From positions 1 to 12,193 of the forward strand of contig CAIYOB010000131.1 of NCBI GenBank assembly GCA_903927685.1: DNA of 12,193 nt. Direction: 5' to 3'. Under the pieces are notes generated by a model. That model was not told the origin of the DNA and searched no databases. It worked only from the letters and a program-made list of their open reading frames with translations. The position numbers and the translations under genes were made by a program. The DNA comes from an uncultured Planctomycetaceae bacterium (GTDB taxonomy: Bacteria; Planctomycetota; Planctomycetia; Pirellulales; Pirellulaceae). Positions 1-7,148 of this stretch are shown here, one piece after another; the stretch's first letter is position 1; each line of letters begins with the position of its first letter.

Positions 1-560
1 CCCGCCAGGTAGGCGTTGCCGGTGTCCAAGTTGATGCCGATCGAGGGCGATCGGACCAAGTCATAGATCCGATCCAGGCCGTCGGGCGTCTTGGAGTACT
101 GGGCGTGGCATTCCAGGCCGATTTTGACTCCCCGCGGTTCGGCCACAAAGGCGGCCTCCTGCAGGGTGTACTTGATCAGCACGTGGTCTTCTTCGACCGT
201 CGTCCACTTGGCTTTGATCCCTTCGTCGGTGTTCACCACCGGCGCGCCGCATTCGGCCGCGTGGCGGATGGCCAGCTTGAGATACTCGCCGTGCACCTCC
301 GGACGTCCCAGCGGCCCGTGGGCCTGCAGCCCCGACAGCTTGACGCCCGCCTTCTCGGCGGCGCGGCGGATGCGGTACGGGTCATCGAACAGGGACACCG
401 TATGGAAATAGCCCGCTTCGCTCATCAATTCGCGGCCGAAATGGACCATCGGCTCGATGTACTTGTAGCCCAATTCCGCCGCTTTATCGACGGCCCACTC
501 GAACGGCTTGTCGTGATGCCGTACATATTCCATGTTCAAACCGACGAAGACTTTAGCCAT
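1..560 (-). CDS. Sugar phosphate isomerase/epimerase, TIM-barrel (partial, C-terminus beyond window)
   Basis: The reading frame is open from an ATG at 560 to the window edge, giving about 186 residues beginning MAKVFVGLNMEYVRHHDKPF. It resembles the xylose isomerase-like/AP endonuclease 2 TIM-barrel family: a beta-strand start (KVFVGLN), YIEPM at about 34-38, LQAHGPLGRP at about 78-87, GLECHAQ at about 148-154 with a candidate metal-binding Glu150, and NLDTGN at about 177-182 with candidate Asp179. Family members bind a divalent metal and isomerise or epimerise sugars and sugar phosphates in the cytoplasm; planctomycetes carry many paralogues. The substrate cannot be read from the sequence. 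CAGGAG lies 7 nt before the ATG and supports the start. It is the last minus-strand gene of the run from dnaA, about 200 bp after DUF58, so it may be co-transcribed or have its own weak promoter. The missing C-terminus should hold the remaining metal ligands. Confidence 0.85.
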   Translation of the reverse strand, partial: MAKVFVGLNMEYVRHHDKPFEWAVDKAAELGYKYIEPMVHFGRELMSEAGYFHTVSLFDDPYRIRRAAEKAGVKLSGLQAHGPLGRPEVHGEYLKLAIRHAAECGAPVVNTDEGIKAKWTTVEEDHVLIKYTLQEAAFVAEPRGVKIGLECHAQYSKTPDGLDRIYDLVRSPSIGINLDTGNAYLA

Positions 561-764
561 ACGTGTACTCCTGGCAGCGTTGAGGGACCGGGGCGAACTT
601 GAAATCCGTGCGCAAGCGCGCCCGTACTGCGTCATCCTGAAGTGCGGAGGGGAGGATGTCAAGCTGGGAGCATGTGCGGCGGTTCCCTGCCCGGGCTCCG
701 GCCATGTCCGGAAACGGAGACCACCGGCTGCCGGCAACCGCTCGGCGAGACGCTCCCGGTGGCC

Positions 765-1967
765 TCAGGGTTGTCCTTCCGCCGGTTGCGGGTCCCAGGC
801 AAAGAACTCGCGCAGGGCCGCGTCGTCGTCGACGGCGATCAGCCGCGGAGGGGCGCGGCGACCGGCCGTGGGCCGGCTCGCGGCGGCCAGCGACGCCAGT
901 TCTGCCGCGGCGTCGGCGCGCGTGCTGATCACGACCAGTTCGACGTCGGGGCCGAGCAGCCGGAACGCGTCGTTCCGCAGCGACGCGACGGAGGCCGCGG
1001 GTACCGTCGCGGCCTCGGCCAAGGCGAGGGCTTCGAAAGCCTGACGCGAAAACGGCCCCAGCCCCCGGCCGGCCAGGCAGATGATCCGGGCGGCTGCGAT
1101 CGCCACCAACGTCGGACTCCGGCGGCGGCCGAAATCCGCCACCAGCGTGGCCGCGAAACTCACCGCCAGTTCGACGCGCCGCTGGTGTTCCGCCCGCGGG
1201 TGCTCCGGCGTCCAGAGGTCCAGCAACAGGGCCAACTGCCGCTCGCCGGGTTGCTCGAACTGTCGCACCACCAACTCGCGGTGCCGGGCCGTGCTGCGCC
1301 AATGGACCCACCGCACGCTATCGCCGGACTGCCACTCCCGAACGGCGAAAAAATCGCCGGGCACATAGCCCGGCCGCCGCGCGCCGTGCACACCGTGCGG
1401 CGCCGGCGGGCAATGCCGCAGCCAAGCCGGCTGCAACTGGCCCAACCGCGGCAACACCAGCAGTTCCTCCGCGCTGTCCAGCGAGACGGAACGCTGGATC
1501 AGGCCGAAGGGAAAGCGGGTGGACATCCGCAAGGGACCCAACACGTGGCGGCCGCGGCGGGGCAGACTGACTCGATACGCCTGACGTCCGCGCTGCCCGG
1601 GGGCCAGGTAGGGGAACATCACCCGCGGCCGCACCGGCCGCTCCCGCGGCGGCGCAGTCCGCGGGGCGATGCAGTCCTCGACAGTGACCGCCCAACTGGC
1701 GAGCCGGCGACGCGGATTGTAGACCTCGACCTCGACCGTGAGCCAACTGCCCGCGTGTCCGCCGGACACGACCCGCCGCCGGACCTCCAGCCGCCGCAAG
1801 GTGCGCACGGACATCCGCCAGTCGATCACCAGCATGCCGCACAGGATCCCGGAAACCAGCAACAGCAGGTTGTTTTCCCGCAGCACGGCCCAAGCCAGGA
1901 CGACCACCAACAGCAGCAGCAGGTACCAGCCCTCGCGGCACAGCGACGTTCGATGACGGGTAGGCAT
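765..1967 (-). CDS. DUF58 domain membrane protein
   Basis: 400 residues from the ATG at 1967. Two hydrophobic segments lie close together near the N-terminus (about 13-29 and 33-50), followed by a beta-rich region and then the DUF58 signature: GDFFAVREWQSGD at about 204-216 and VRWVHWRSTARHREL at about 218-232. The stretch LALLLDLW at about 245-252 begins the vWA-like part. DUF58 proteins are inner-membrane proteins usually encoded beside MoxR AAA+ ATPases and transglutaminase-like proteins; the molecular role is unclear. Here the upstream neighbour is a histidine kinase. A start at 2012 is possible in frame, but it would lie inside the kinase gene. The ATG at 1967 has GAGGAAG 6 nt upstream, overlapping the kinase stop, which points to coupled translation. 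No MoxR gene is visible in the window. Confidence 0.9.
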   Translation of the reverse strand: MPTRHRTSLCREGWYLLLLLVVVLAWAVLRENNLLLLVSGILCGMLVIDWRMSVRTLRRLEVRRRVVSGGHAGSWLTVEVEVYNPRRRLASWAVTVEDCIAPRTAPPRERPVRPRVMFPYLAPGQRGRQAYRVSLPRRGRHVLGPLRMSTRFPFGLIQRSVSLDSAEELLVLPRLGQLQPAWLRHCPPAPHGVHGARRPGYVPGDFFAVREWQSGDSVRWVHWRSTARHRELVVRQFEQPGERQLALLLDLWTPEHPRAEHQRRVELAVSFAATLVADFGRRRSPTLVAIAAARIICLAGRGLGPFSRQAFEALALAEAATVPAASVASLRNDAFRLLGPDVELVVISTRADAAAELASLAAASRPTAGRRAPPRLIAVDDDAALREFFAWDPQPAEGQP

Positions 1968-1977
1968 GGCCGCTTCC

Positions 1978-3759
1978 TCATTTGGCCAGCGGCAGCCGAA
2001 CCTGAAAAACACTGCCCTTGCCCAACTCGCTGCGAACGCTGACCTGGCCTCCGAAGGCCTGAGTCAGGTGCTTGACAATTGCCAGCCCCAACCCGGTCCC
2101 ACCCAGTTCCCGCGAACGGGCCTTGTCGACGCGATAGAACCGCTCGAAGATCCGCGTCTGGTCCGCCGGCGAGATGCCTACGCCCGTGTCCTCGACCTCG
2201 AACACCCCGCTTTCGCCTTCGGCGCGGCAGCGAATCACGACGCGGCCGCCCTCCGGGGTGTACTGAATCGCATTGCCCACCAGGTTGTCGAAGATCGTGG
2301 CCAGGGCGCCCTCGTCGGCGCGAATCACCACGTCGACTGCGGACGACTCAATGTCGAGCGTCAGTTGCTTGGCCTGGGCCCGCTCGTGGTACGCCGGCAG
2401 ACAGTCTTCGACCACGCCGAGCAGCGACACATCGCGAATGTCAAAAGTCTCCCGGCCCGATTCGACCCGGGCCAGATGCAACAAGTCTTGGATCAGCTGG
2501 TGCAACCGGTCCGCCTGCTCCTCGATCCGCGCGACGAACAGCTCGTTGTGCTCCGGGTCGTGGAGAGCGCCCATCCGGAGCGTCTCCGCATAGGCTTTGA
2601 TCGACGACAGGGGCGTCTTCAATTCGTGGGAGACGTTCGCGACAAATTCGCGGCGGACGTTCTCCAGGCGGCGCAGGTCGGTGATGTTGTGCAGCACGAC
2701 GACGACGCCCGGGCACGGCTCGCCCGGCAACCGCGTCGCCCGGACGGCCAGGTAGCGGCGGGTCAAGCCGCTGACCTCGAACTCGAATTCGTACGGCTCG
2801 TCCAGCCGAAACGCTTCCTCGACGGCTTCCCGGACGACGCGGTTGCGGGTCACCTCGAGCAACGGCCGGCCGCTCACCTCCCGCGTCTCGATGCCCAACA
2901 GGGACCGGCTGGCCGCGTTGGCGAACACCACCCGCTGGTCAGCATTCACCGCCAGGACGCCTTCCAACATGCTGCTCAAGACCGTCTCCAGGAGTTCCGT
3001 GTTCTCGCGGAGTTCGGCCACTTGCCGCGTCAGTGCCCGCCGCATGTGGTCTACGGCTCGGGCCAGCGTGCCGACTTCGTCTCTGCTGCCCACGGGGATG
3101 CGCTGCTGATAGTCGCCTGCGGCCACGGCTTCCGCGGCGTCCGTCAATCGGTACAGGGGACGCATGATCCGCCCTGCAAGCAGGTAGGTCAGCACCAGCG
3201 CGAGGGCCCCGACAACGGACGCCGAGACCCAGAGATAGCGGTGCAAGGCGTGGACCTGGGCGTCGATCGATTCCAAGGGCAGGGCCACCCGGACGAACGC
3301 GCCGGTCCGGCCGTTGCGGTTCAGCCGCAGCGCCAGGTAGGACATGCGCAGCCGCAACGTCGTGCTCAGCCGCACCGCCGTGCCGACGCCGCGCTCCGCC
3401 GCCTGCTGGAATTCGGGACGCTGGAGATGATTCTGCATCGAGGCCGGGTGTTCGTTCGAGTCGGCCAGGACCACACCCGCCGGGTCGGTCACGGTGATCC
3501 GCATCCCCGAGGGCCGCGACAGGTCCACGGCGATCTCCTGCAGCCGGTCGTGGTTCCCGGCCGCGACCAAGTCCAGAACCTGGTCCTGCAGCGCCAACGC
3601 CGTGTCCCGCAACCGCAGTTCGACCTGCTCTTCGATCAGGCTTTTCTGCCAGCCGGCGACGAGTGAAACATAGGCCAACGCGAGCCCGAAATTCAGGGCC
3701 GCGTAGACCAGAAACAGCTTGATCGAGAGCTTGGAAAACCACATGTTGACGGGCGCCAT
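1978..3759 (-). CDS. PhoR-like sensor histidine kinase (TM-sensor-TM-HAMP-PAS-HisKA-HATPase)
   Basis: 593 residues. Order: transmembrane helix about 14-34; periplasmic sensor region about 35-172; second transmembrane helix about 175-196; HAMP about 197-250 (PLYRLTDAAEAVAAGDYQ); PAS about 255-365; HisKA with phospho-acceptor His378 in VANVSHELKTPLSSIKAY; ATPase with N box DNLVGNAIQYTPEGG (491-505), G1 DTGVGIS, FERFYRVD, and G2 GGTGLGLAIVKHL (from about 553). The layout and the HisKA motif match the PhoR/phosphate-type class, but the stimulus is not readable. The kinase should phosphorylate an OmpR/PhoB-type response regulator, yet none lies in this window. The start is uncertain: ATG 3759 has AAGG directly against it, while ATG 3744 (MWFSKLSIK) has AAGGA about 14 nt upstream. 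It follows dnaA by about 150 bp and precedes DUF58 by 10 bp. Confidence 0.93.
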   Translation of the reverse strand: MAPVNMWFSKLSIKLFLVYAALNFGLALAYVSLVAGWQKSLIEEQVELRLRDTALALQDQVLDLVAAGNHDRLQEIAVDLSRPSGMRITVTDPAGVVLADSNEHPASMQNHLQRPEFQQAAERGVGTAVRLSTTLRLRMSYLALRLNRNGRTGAFVRVALPLESIDAQVHALHRYLWVSASVVGALALVLTYLLAGRIMRPLYRLTDAAEAVAAGDYQQRIPVGSRDEVGTLARAVDHMRRALTRQVAELRENTELLETVLSSMLEGVLAVNADQRVVFANAASRSLLGIETREVSGRPLLEVTRNRVVREAVEEAFRLDEPYEFEFEVSGLTRRYLAVRATRLPGEPCPGVVVVLHNITDLRRLENVRREFVANVSHELKTPLSSIKAYAETLRMGALHDPEHNELFVARIEEQADRLHQLIQDLLHLARVESGRETFDIRDVSLLGVVEDCLPAYHERAQAKQLTLDIESSAVDVVIRADEGALATIFDNLVGNAIQYTPEGGRVVIRCRAEGESGVFEVEDTGVGISPADQTRIFERFYRVDKARSRELGGTGLGLAIVKHLTQAFGGQVSVRSELGKGSVFQVRLPLAK

Positions 3760-3865
3760 CCTTCAGGAATCGTGGGCGGCCGGTTCGGCTGCACCGGGCC
3801 GCCGCGAAAGAACGCACGGGACGGCCCAACCGTCCAGCCTACAAGAGAAGGCTTGGCGGGGAGAT

Positions 3866-3920
3866 TGTCAACCGGCCTGTCAACCGGCTTTGTCAGCCGG
3901 CTGGCCAAGGATCAACCGGC
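3866..3920. repeat. Iterated TGTCARCCGGC element between dnaA and the kinase
   Basis: On the plus strand TGTCAACCGGC occurs at 3866-3876 and 3878-3888, TGTCAGCCGGC at 3891-3901, and a shortened ATCAACCGGC at 3911-3920 that overlaps the dnaA stop codon. Starts are spaced 12, 13 and 20 bp. On the minus strand each unit contains TTGACA or CTGACA. The second and third units can pair as CCGGCT-TTGTC-AGCCGG. There is no following T tract, so it is not a standard intrinsic terminator. It could be a factor-binding array, a transcription-attenuating hairpin, or a remnant of slippage. Confidence 0.6.
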
Positions 3921-5318
3921 CTGCATCCGGGCTTCGACCCGCCGCAGCACTTCGCGGACATCGCAGTCGGCCGGTCCCAGCTGGACTTTGCCGCCGTCCG
4001 CCAGCCAGTGGTCCACCTTGTTCTGCGCCGAGATCACGGTGCTGTGGCTGCGCCGCCCGAAGTACTCGCCGATCTCCGAAAACGGCGCCCGGGTGAACTT
4101 GCGAGCCAGCCACATGGCCAGCATCCGGGGCTGGGCCAGCGTCTTCGATTTCTTCGCGGACTGCAGGCTGCGGGCGTCGATCCCGAACACATCGCAGATC
4201 GCCGTTTCGATGTCCGGCAGCCGCACGATCCGCGCCGAGGCGCGAAAGACGTCGTCCAAGGCGTTTTCGGCCAGCGACCGCGTCACGCTCTGCCCCAGGG
4301 CCTCGGCCATTGCCTCCAGCCGATTCAGAGCCCCGCCCAACTGGCGAACGTCGCCACAAATCCGGCCCGCCAACAGTTGCAGCACATCCTCGGGGATCGC
4401 CAATCCGCGCTGCAGGGCCAGACGCCGGATCAGCAACAGGCGGGTCTCCTCTTCCGGCGGCTCCAGGCCGCACACCAGGCCTCCGGAAATCCGCGCGGTC
4501 AGCTCCGGCCCCAGGCCGTGAATCTCCGCCAGCGGGCGATCCGCGGCCAAGACCAACTGCCGCCCGTCGCGGAGCAGCGAATCGAGCGTGTGCTTCAATT
4601 CCACAATCGTCGCCCGCTTGCCGCTGAAGAACTGCAGATCGTCGATCAGCAGCAAGTCGACCTCGCGATACTTGCGGCGAAAGCTTGGCAGGCCGCTGCC
4701 GTGCAATGCCTCCAGGAACGAGGTCGTGAATTGCTCGGAGGACATCAGGACGGCCCGTTTCACCGTCCGGGCCTGCCGCGCGGCTTGCGTGATGCCCTCC
4801 AACAAATGCGTCTTGCCCGTGCCCGTCGGTCCATAGATGAACAACGGCGACAATTGGCCCAGCCGCTGCAGCGCCCGCTGGGCGGCGGTGAACGCGACGC
4901 AGTTGCTGGGCCCAAGTACGAAATCGTCCAGCGTGGCCAGCGCTCGGCGTGCATGCGTTGCCGGACGCCGCGAGTCGGGAGCCGCGGGAGCCGAACCCTT
5001 GGCCGCACCACTGTCACCATCGGGCTGGGCCGCGTCGGGATGGGCCGCGTCGGGTTTGGCCGCCAGCGTCTGGTCGACTTCAAACTCGAACGGAACCGGA
5101 GCCCCGAAGATCAACTTGCCGACAGCTTCCAGGTCGCCGCGAAATTGGCTGCGGACCCGGTCGAGCAGGAACTGGTCGGCAGCGACGATGCGCACCCTGC
5201 GACCGTTCGCGGCCAGTTGCACCCGCGCGTTGAACCAAACGTCGAAACGCTCCTGCCCGATTCGTTCGGCCAGGGCGGTTCGCAACGCCAGCACGATTTC
5301 CTTATCGCTGTGGTTCAC
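3912..5318 (-). CDS. dnaA: Chromosomal replication initiator DnaA
   Basis: 468 residues from a GTG at 5318. Domain I (about 5-75) begins DKEIVLALRTALAERIGQERFDVWF. Domain II (about 85-125) is Ala/Pro/Asp-rich and partly repetitive. Domain III is the AAA+ ATPase: Walker A GPTGTGKT at 163-170, Walker B LLLIDDLQFF from 222, candidate arginine finger in LTARISGGL (Arg276), and sensor 2 GDVRQLGGALNRLEA with Arg325. Domain IV is the helix-turn-helix: RMLAMWLARKFTRAPFSEIG and GRRSHSTVISAQNKV (to about 434). Ser424 sits where E. coli has base-contacting Asp433; His and Thr are kept. DnaA-ATP unwinds the origin. In-frame TTG 5390 and ATG 5342 are alternatives; GTG is preferred because AAAGGAAG lies 10 nt upstream and domain I starts right after it. 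The next gene is a kinase, not dnaN. Confidence 0.95.
   Translation of the reverse strand: MNHSDKEIVLALRTALAERIGQERFDVWFNARVQLAANGRRVRIVAADQFLLDRVRSQFRGDLEAVGKLIFGAPVPFEFEVDQTLAAKPDAAHPDAAQPDGDSGAAKGSAPAAPDSRRPATHARRALATLDDFVLGPSNCVAFTAAQRALQRLGQLSPLFIYGPTGTGKTHLLEGITQAARQARTVKRAVLMSSEQFTTSFLEALHGSGLPSFRRKYREVDLLLIDDLQFFSGKRATIVELKHTLDSLLRDGRQLVLAADRPLAEIHGLGPELTARISGGLVCGLEPPEEETRLLLIRRLALQRGLAIPEDVLQLLAGRICGDVRQLGGALNRLEAMAEALGQSVTRSLAENALDDVFRASARIVRLPDIETAICDVFGIDARSLQSAKKSKTLAQPRMLAMWLARKFTRAPFSEIGEYFGRRSHSTVISAQNKVDHWLADGGKVQLGPADCDVREVLRRVEARMQAG
5021..5065 (-). repeat. 15-bp tandem repeat in the dnaA linker (domain II)
   Basis: Three adjacent 15-bp units on the plus strand: cgggctgggccgcgt (5021-5035), cgggatgggccgcgt (5036-5050, one mismatch) and a more degenerate cgggtttggccgcca (5051-5065). 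The encoded protein reads as three five-residue units of the form xPDAA. The repeat lies in the flexible linker, where length variation is tolerated. Confidence 0.8.
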
Positions 5319-5336
5319 GGTCCGGACGCTTCCTTT
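5316..5336 (-). promoter_or_regulatory. Ribosome binding site deciding the dnaA GTG start
   Basis: The minus strand reads AAAGGAAG (plus-strand positions 5329-5336), 10 nt, then GTG (5318-5316). Neither in-frame alternative (ATG 5342, TTG 5390) has a purine-rich motif at a usable distance. This is the basis for choosing the GTG. Confidence 0.6.
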
Positions 5337-5344
5337 GCGCATGC

Positions 5345-5484
5345 CGCTGTCACCGTTGCTCGGTTGAAAGCACACCTGCGAGTCCAACAAGACTCGAACA
5401 CTTCGTTTCTTGTCGGCTCGCGTTCCTGGCTACCGGTGACGGCAGCGCGATTCCTTCGTGGACGCCCCGCCGACGGCAGTCGGC
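5345..5484 (-). promoter_or_regulatory. Foldable dnaA mRNA leader
   Basis: Between the predicted transcription start (about 5510) and the GTG are two perfect short hairpins: GCCGAC-GGCA-GTCGGC (5469-5484) and CGAGTC-CAACAA-GACTCG (5379-5396). The second is enclosed by a longer pairing of CGCTGTCACCG (5345-5355) with CGGTGACGGCAGCG (5434-5447), 11 bp with a 3-nt bulge. The function is unknown; it may influence dnaA translation or stability. Confidence 0.4.
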
Positions 5485-5516
5485 TGAACGAGCTTCATCG
5501 CACATCGAGAGGCCAG

Positions 5517-5544
5517 ATTCTAACCGTGCTAGCAGTGATGTCAA
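5517..5544 (-). promoter_or_regulatory. Sigma70-type promoter for dnaA
   Basis: Read on the minus strand: TTGACA (5544-5539), a 16-bp spacer, and TAGAAT (5522-5517). The -35 is perfect and the -10 matches five of six bases, a strong promoter in GC-rich DNA. The expected start is near 5510, giving a leader of about 190 nt to the GTG. It probably also serves the kinase and DUF58 by read-through. Confidence 0.75.
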
Positions 5545-5599
5545 ACCTCTCGACAAGCGCCCGCTCCGTTTTCTTTTCGCGCTGCGGAAATCACCGCCT

Positions 5600-5616
5600 A
5601 ATCTTCGACAAATCTT
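5600..5616. repeat. AATCTT direct repeat with 11-bp period upstream of the dnaA promoter
   Basis: AATCTT at 5600-5605 and again at 5611-5616, in a locally AT-rich stretch about 55-70 bp upstream of the dnaA -35. Direct repeats one helical turn apart are the usual operator form of OmpR/PhoB-family regulators, but two 6-bp units are weak evidence. Confidence 0.35.
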
Positions 5617-5770
5617 AACCGATCAGCCAGGGAACGACAGCCGAGCAACGCCGAAAATCGTTTTCCCCGGAGCGTGCAAAAGTTGTCAAAGCCGGAGGCG
5701 AACCCACCGCCCGGCCAACGGACCGCGCGTCGTAACTTGCGGTGTTGGAACGGGTAACACGCGGTCTTGA

Positions 5771-7039
5771 TCAGGCGACCTGGGCGACCACGTAGGGGCC
5801 TTTGGGAATCACCGCGATTTTGGCGTGCGGTCCGTACTCCGCCAAGGCTTCGGCGACCGCCGCCTCGACGCTGGGGGCACTGCGGACGAACAGGCGGTCC
5901 AGGGTCTCGGCCGGCAGGCCATCGCTGACGACCCGCACCTTGGCTTTACGGCAGACCTGGCCCATCTTTTCCAACTGCCACTGATCCATGACGAAATAGT
6001 CGCCCAGGATCTTGTCCATGAACTCGGGGAGGTTGGCGTTTTCCTGGAACAGGCTGCAGAACTGAGGACTGCCGATCCCTTCCGTCAGGCTCGCGGCCAG
6101 GATGATGGTCCCGCCGTCCTTGACGATCGGCAGCGCGGCCCCCATGCCTTTGACCGATTGGTAGAAGGTCGTGTCCAGTGGATAACCGGCGCACGAGGTG
6201 ACGACAATGTCCACCGGCTCGGGGACCGTGTCGACCACGATGCTCCGGACAAAGTCGCAGCCCGCCAGGAACGCCTGCTCCATGTCCCCCGCCACAAACT
6301 TCAAGGGCCGCCGTTGGGCATCGATCACGACATTGGCAATGAAATCGCAACCCGCGCGACGCGCAATCCAGGTATTCTCTTCGTGCACGGGATTGCCGTC
6401 CAGGAATCCGGAGTCGGCGCGGGGATGCTCCAGGAACGCAGGACTGTGCCAGACCTTGACGGTCTCCAGCGCCGCGACGCCGGGGCAGATCAGCTTGCGG
6501 CCCCCGGAAAATCCGGCCATGAAATGCGGCTCGATCAGCCCCACCGCGATCTTCAAATCGGCTTGCACATAGCGGGTATCGAGCCAGATCGGCACGCCGC
6601 GCGGACTGGTGCCCAGGCAGGTGTGTTCCTCCAGTCGCTGACCGTGATGGTTTTCGATCCGATAGTTCTCGACAATGAACCGGCCCACCATCTCCGCCAG
6701 CTCGTCGCCCTCGTTGGGCCGATGCAAGCCCGTCGCGATCAAGATCAGAATGTTCTCGCGCGGGATCCCGCTGTCCTCCAAGGTGCGCAACAGCGGCCGC
6801 AAGATCAACTCGTTCGGCACGGGCCGCGTCACGTCGCAGATTAGAATACAGGCATCCCGACGGCCGGCGGCAACATGGGCAAGAGGCGGTAATCCGGTAG
6901 GAGCCTGCAGCACCTCCAACAGCGCCGCCTCGGGATCTGGCAAGGGCGGGACGGACTTGTAGGAGAGAGTCCGGACGACTACGTGATCCGGCAACTCGAC
7001 GTCCAACCCCGTACGCCCGTACTCCAAGTGCACGCGCAT
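5771..7039 (-). CDS. larA: LarA-family nickel-pincer-dependent racemase/epimerase (DUF2088)
   Basis: 422 residues, the usual LarA length. Conserved blocks: DVTRPVP (69-75, Arg72), IATGLHRP (101-108), [21 protein letters not shown] (167-187), VWHSPAF (196-202) and GNPVHEEN. His106, His172, Lys182 and His198 match Lactobacillus plantarum LarA His108, His174, Lys184 (the lysine that carries the nickel pincer cofactor) and His200, with a constant offset of two. The family racemises or epimerises 2-hydroxyacids by hydride transfer and is diverse, so lactate as substrate is not established. Cofactor synthesis needs LarB, LarC and LarE, absent here. An in-frame TTG at 7057 exists, but the ATG at 7039 has GGAGAGG 7 nt upstream. 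It lies 109 bp downstream of the small basic protein, probably in one transcript. Confidence 0.9.
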   Translation of the reverse strand: MRVHLEYGRTGLDVELPDHVVVRTLSYKSVPPLPDPEAALLEVLQAPTGLPPLAHVAAGRRDACILICDVTRPVPNELILRPLLRTLEDSGIPRENILILIATGLHRPNEGDELAEMVGRFIVENYRIENHHGQRLEEHTCLGTSPRGVPIWLDTRYVQADLKIAVGLIEPHFMAGFSGGRKLICPGVAALETVKVWHSPAFLEHPRADSGFLDGNPVHEENTWIARRAGCDFIANVVIDAQRRPLKFVAGDMEQAFLAGCDFVRSIVVDTVPEPVDIVVTSCAGYPLDTTFYQSVKGMGAALPIVKDGGTIILAASLTEGIGSPQFCSLFQENANLPEFMDKILGDYFVMDQWQLEKMGQVCRKAKVRVVSDGLPAETLDRLFVRSAPSVEAAVAEALAEYGPHAKIAVIPKGPYVVAQVA

Positions 7040-7148
7040 GGCCGAACCTCTCCACAACGGGGGTTTGCTCTTGGACGGGGCTGCTGAAATGCACGCCCAA
7101 ACGAAAATCGGATGGGCTGCCCCGCCCCTGCGGGAAATCTGCCGAAGG

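Larger units (their letters stand above)
5319..5770. other. Intergenic region between the LarA-family gene and dnaA
   Basis: About 450 bp with no supported gene. It holds the dnaA ribosome binding site, a foldable leader, the dnaA promoter (5517-5544) and an 11-bp-period direct repeat (5600-5616). Just after the LarA-family stop is a weak inverted repeat, GACCGCG (5721-5727) with CGCGGTC (5760-5766); its loop of 32 nt makes it a poor terminator. I searched by eye for DnaA boxes (TTATCCACA-like) and found no convincing match or cluster. Confidence 0.6.

Noticed and set aside
721..762. Inverted repeat CCACCGG/CCGGTGG downstream of DUF58 as terminator
   Set aside because: The loop is 28 nt and no T tract follows; at this GC content such 7-bp matches are expected by chance.
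642..2042. Long plus-strand open frame opposite DUF58
   Set aside because: Gln/Arg/Pro-rich shadow of the GC-rich third positions of the DUF58 gene; the minus frame has full domain motifs.
1966..3666. 566-codon plus-strand open frame opposite the kinase
   Set aside because: Antisense shadow with no recognisable domain; the kinase frame carries every HisKA and HATPase motif.
4008..5618. 536-codon plus-strand open frame opposite dnaA
   Set aside because: Antisense shadow; dnaA on the minus strand is unambiguous.
5652..5664. GAAAA-TCG-TTTTC palindrome as terminator of the LarA-family transcript
   Set aside because: A stem of only 5 weak base pairs, more than 100 bp from the stop codon; not enough for a terminator call.
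5391..5770. Possible replication origin upstream of dnaA
   Set aside because: No cluster of DnaA boxes and no AT-rich unwinding region of adequate length; only weak matches such as CGTTTTCCCC were seen.
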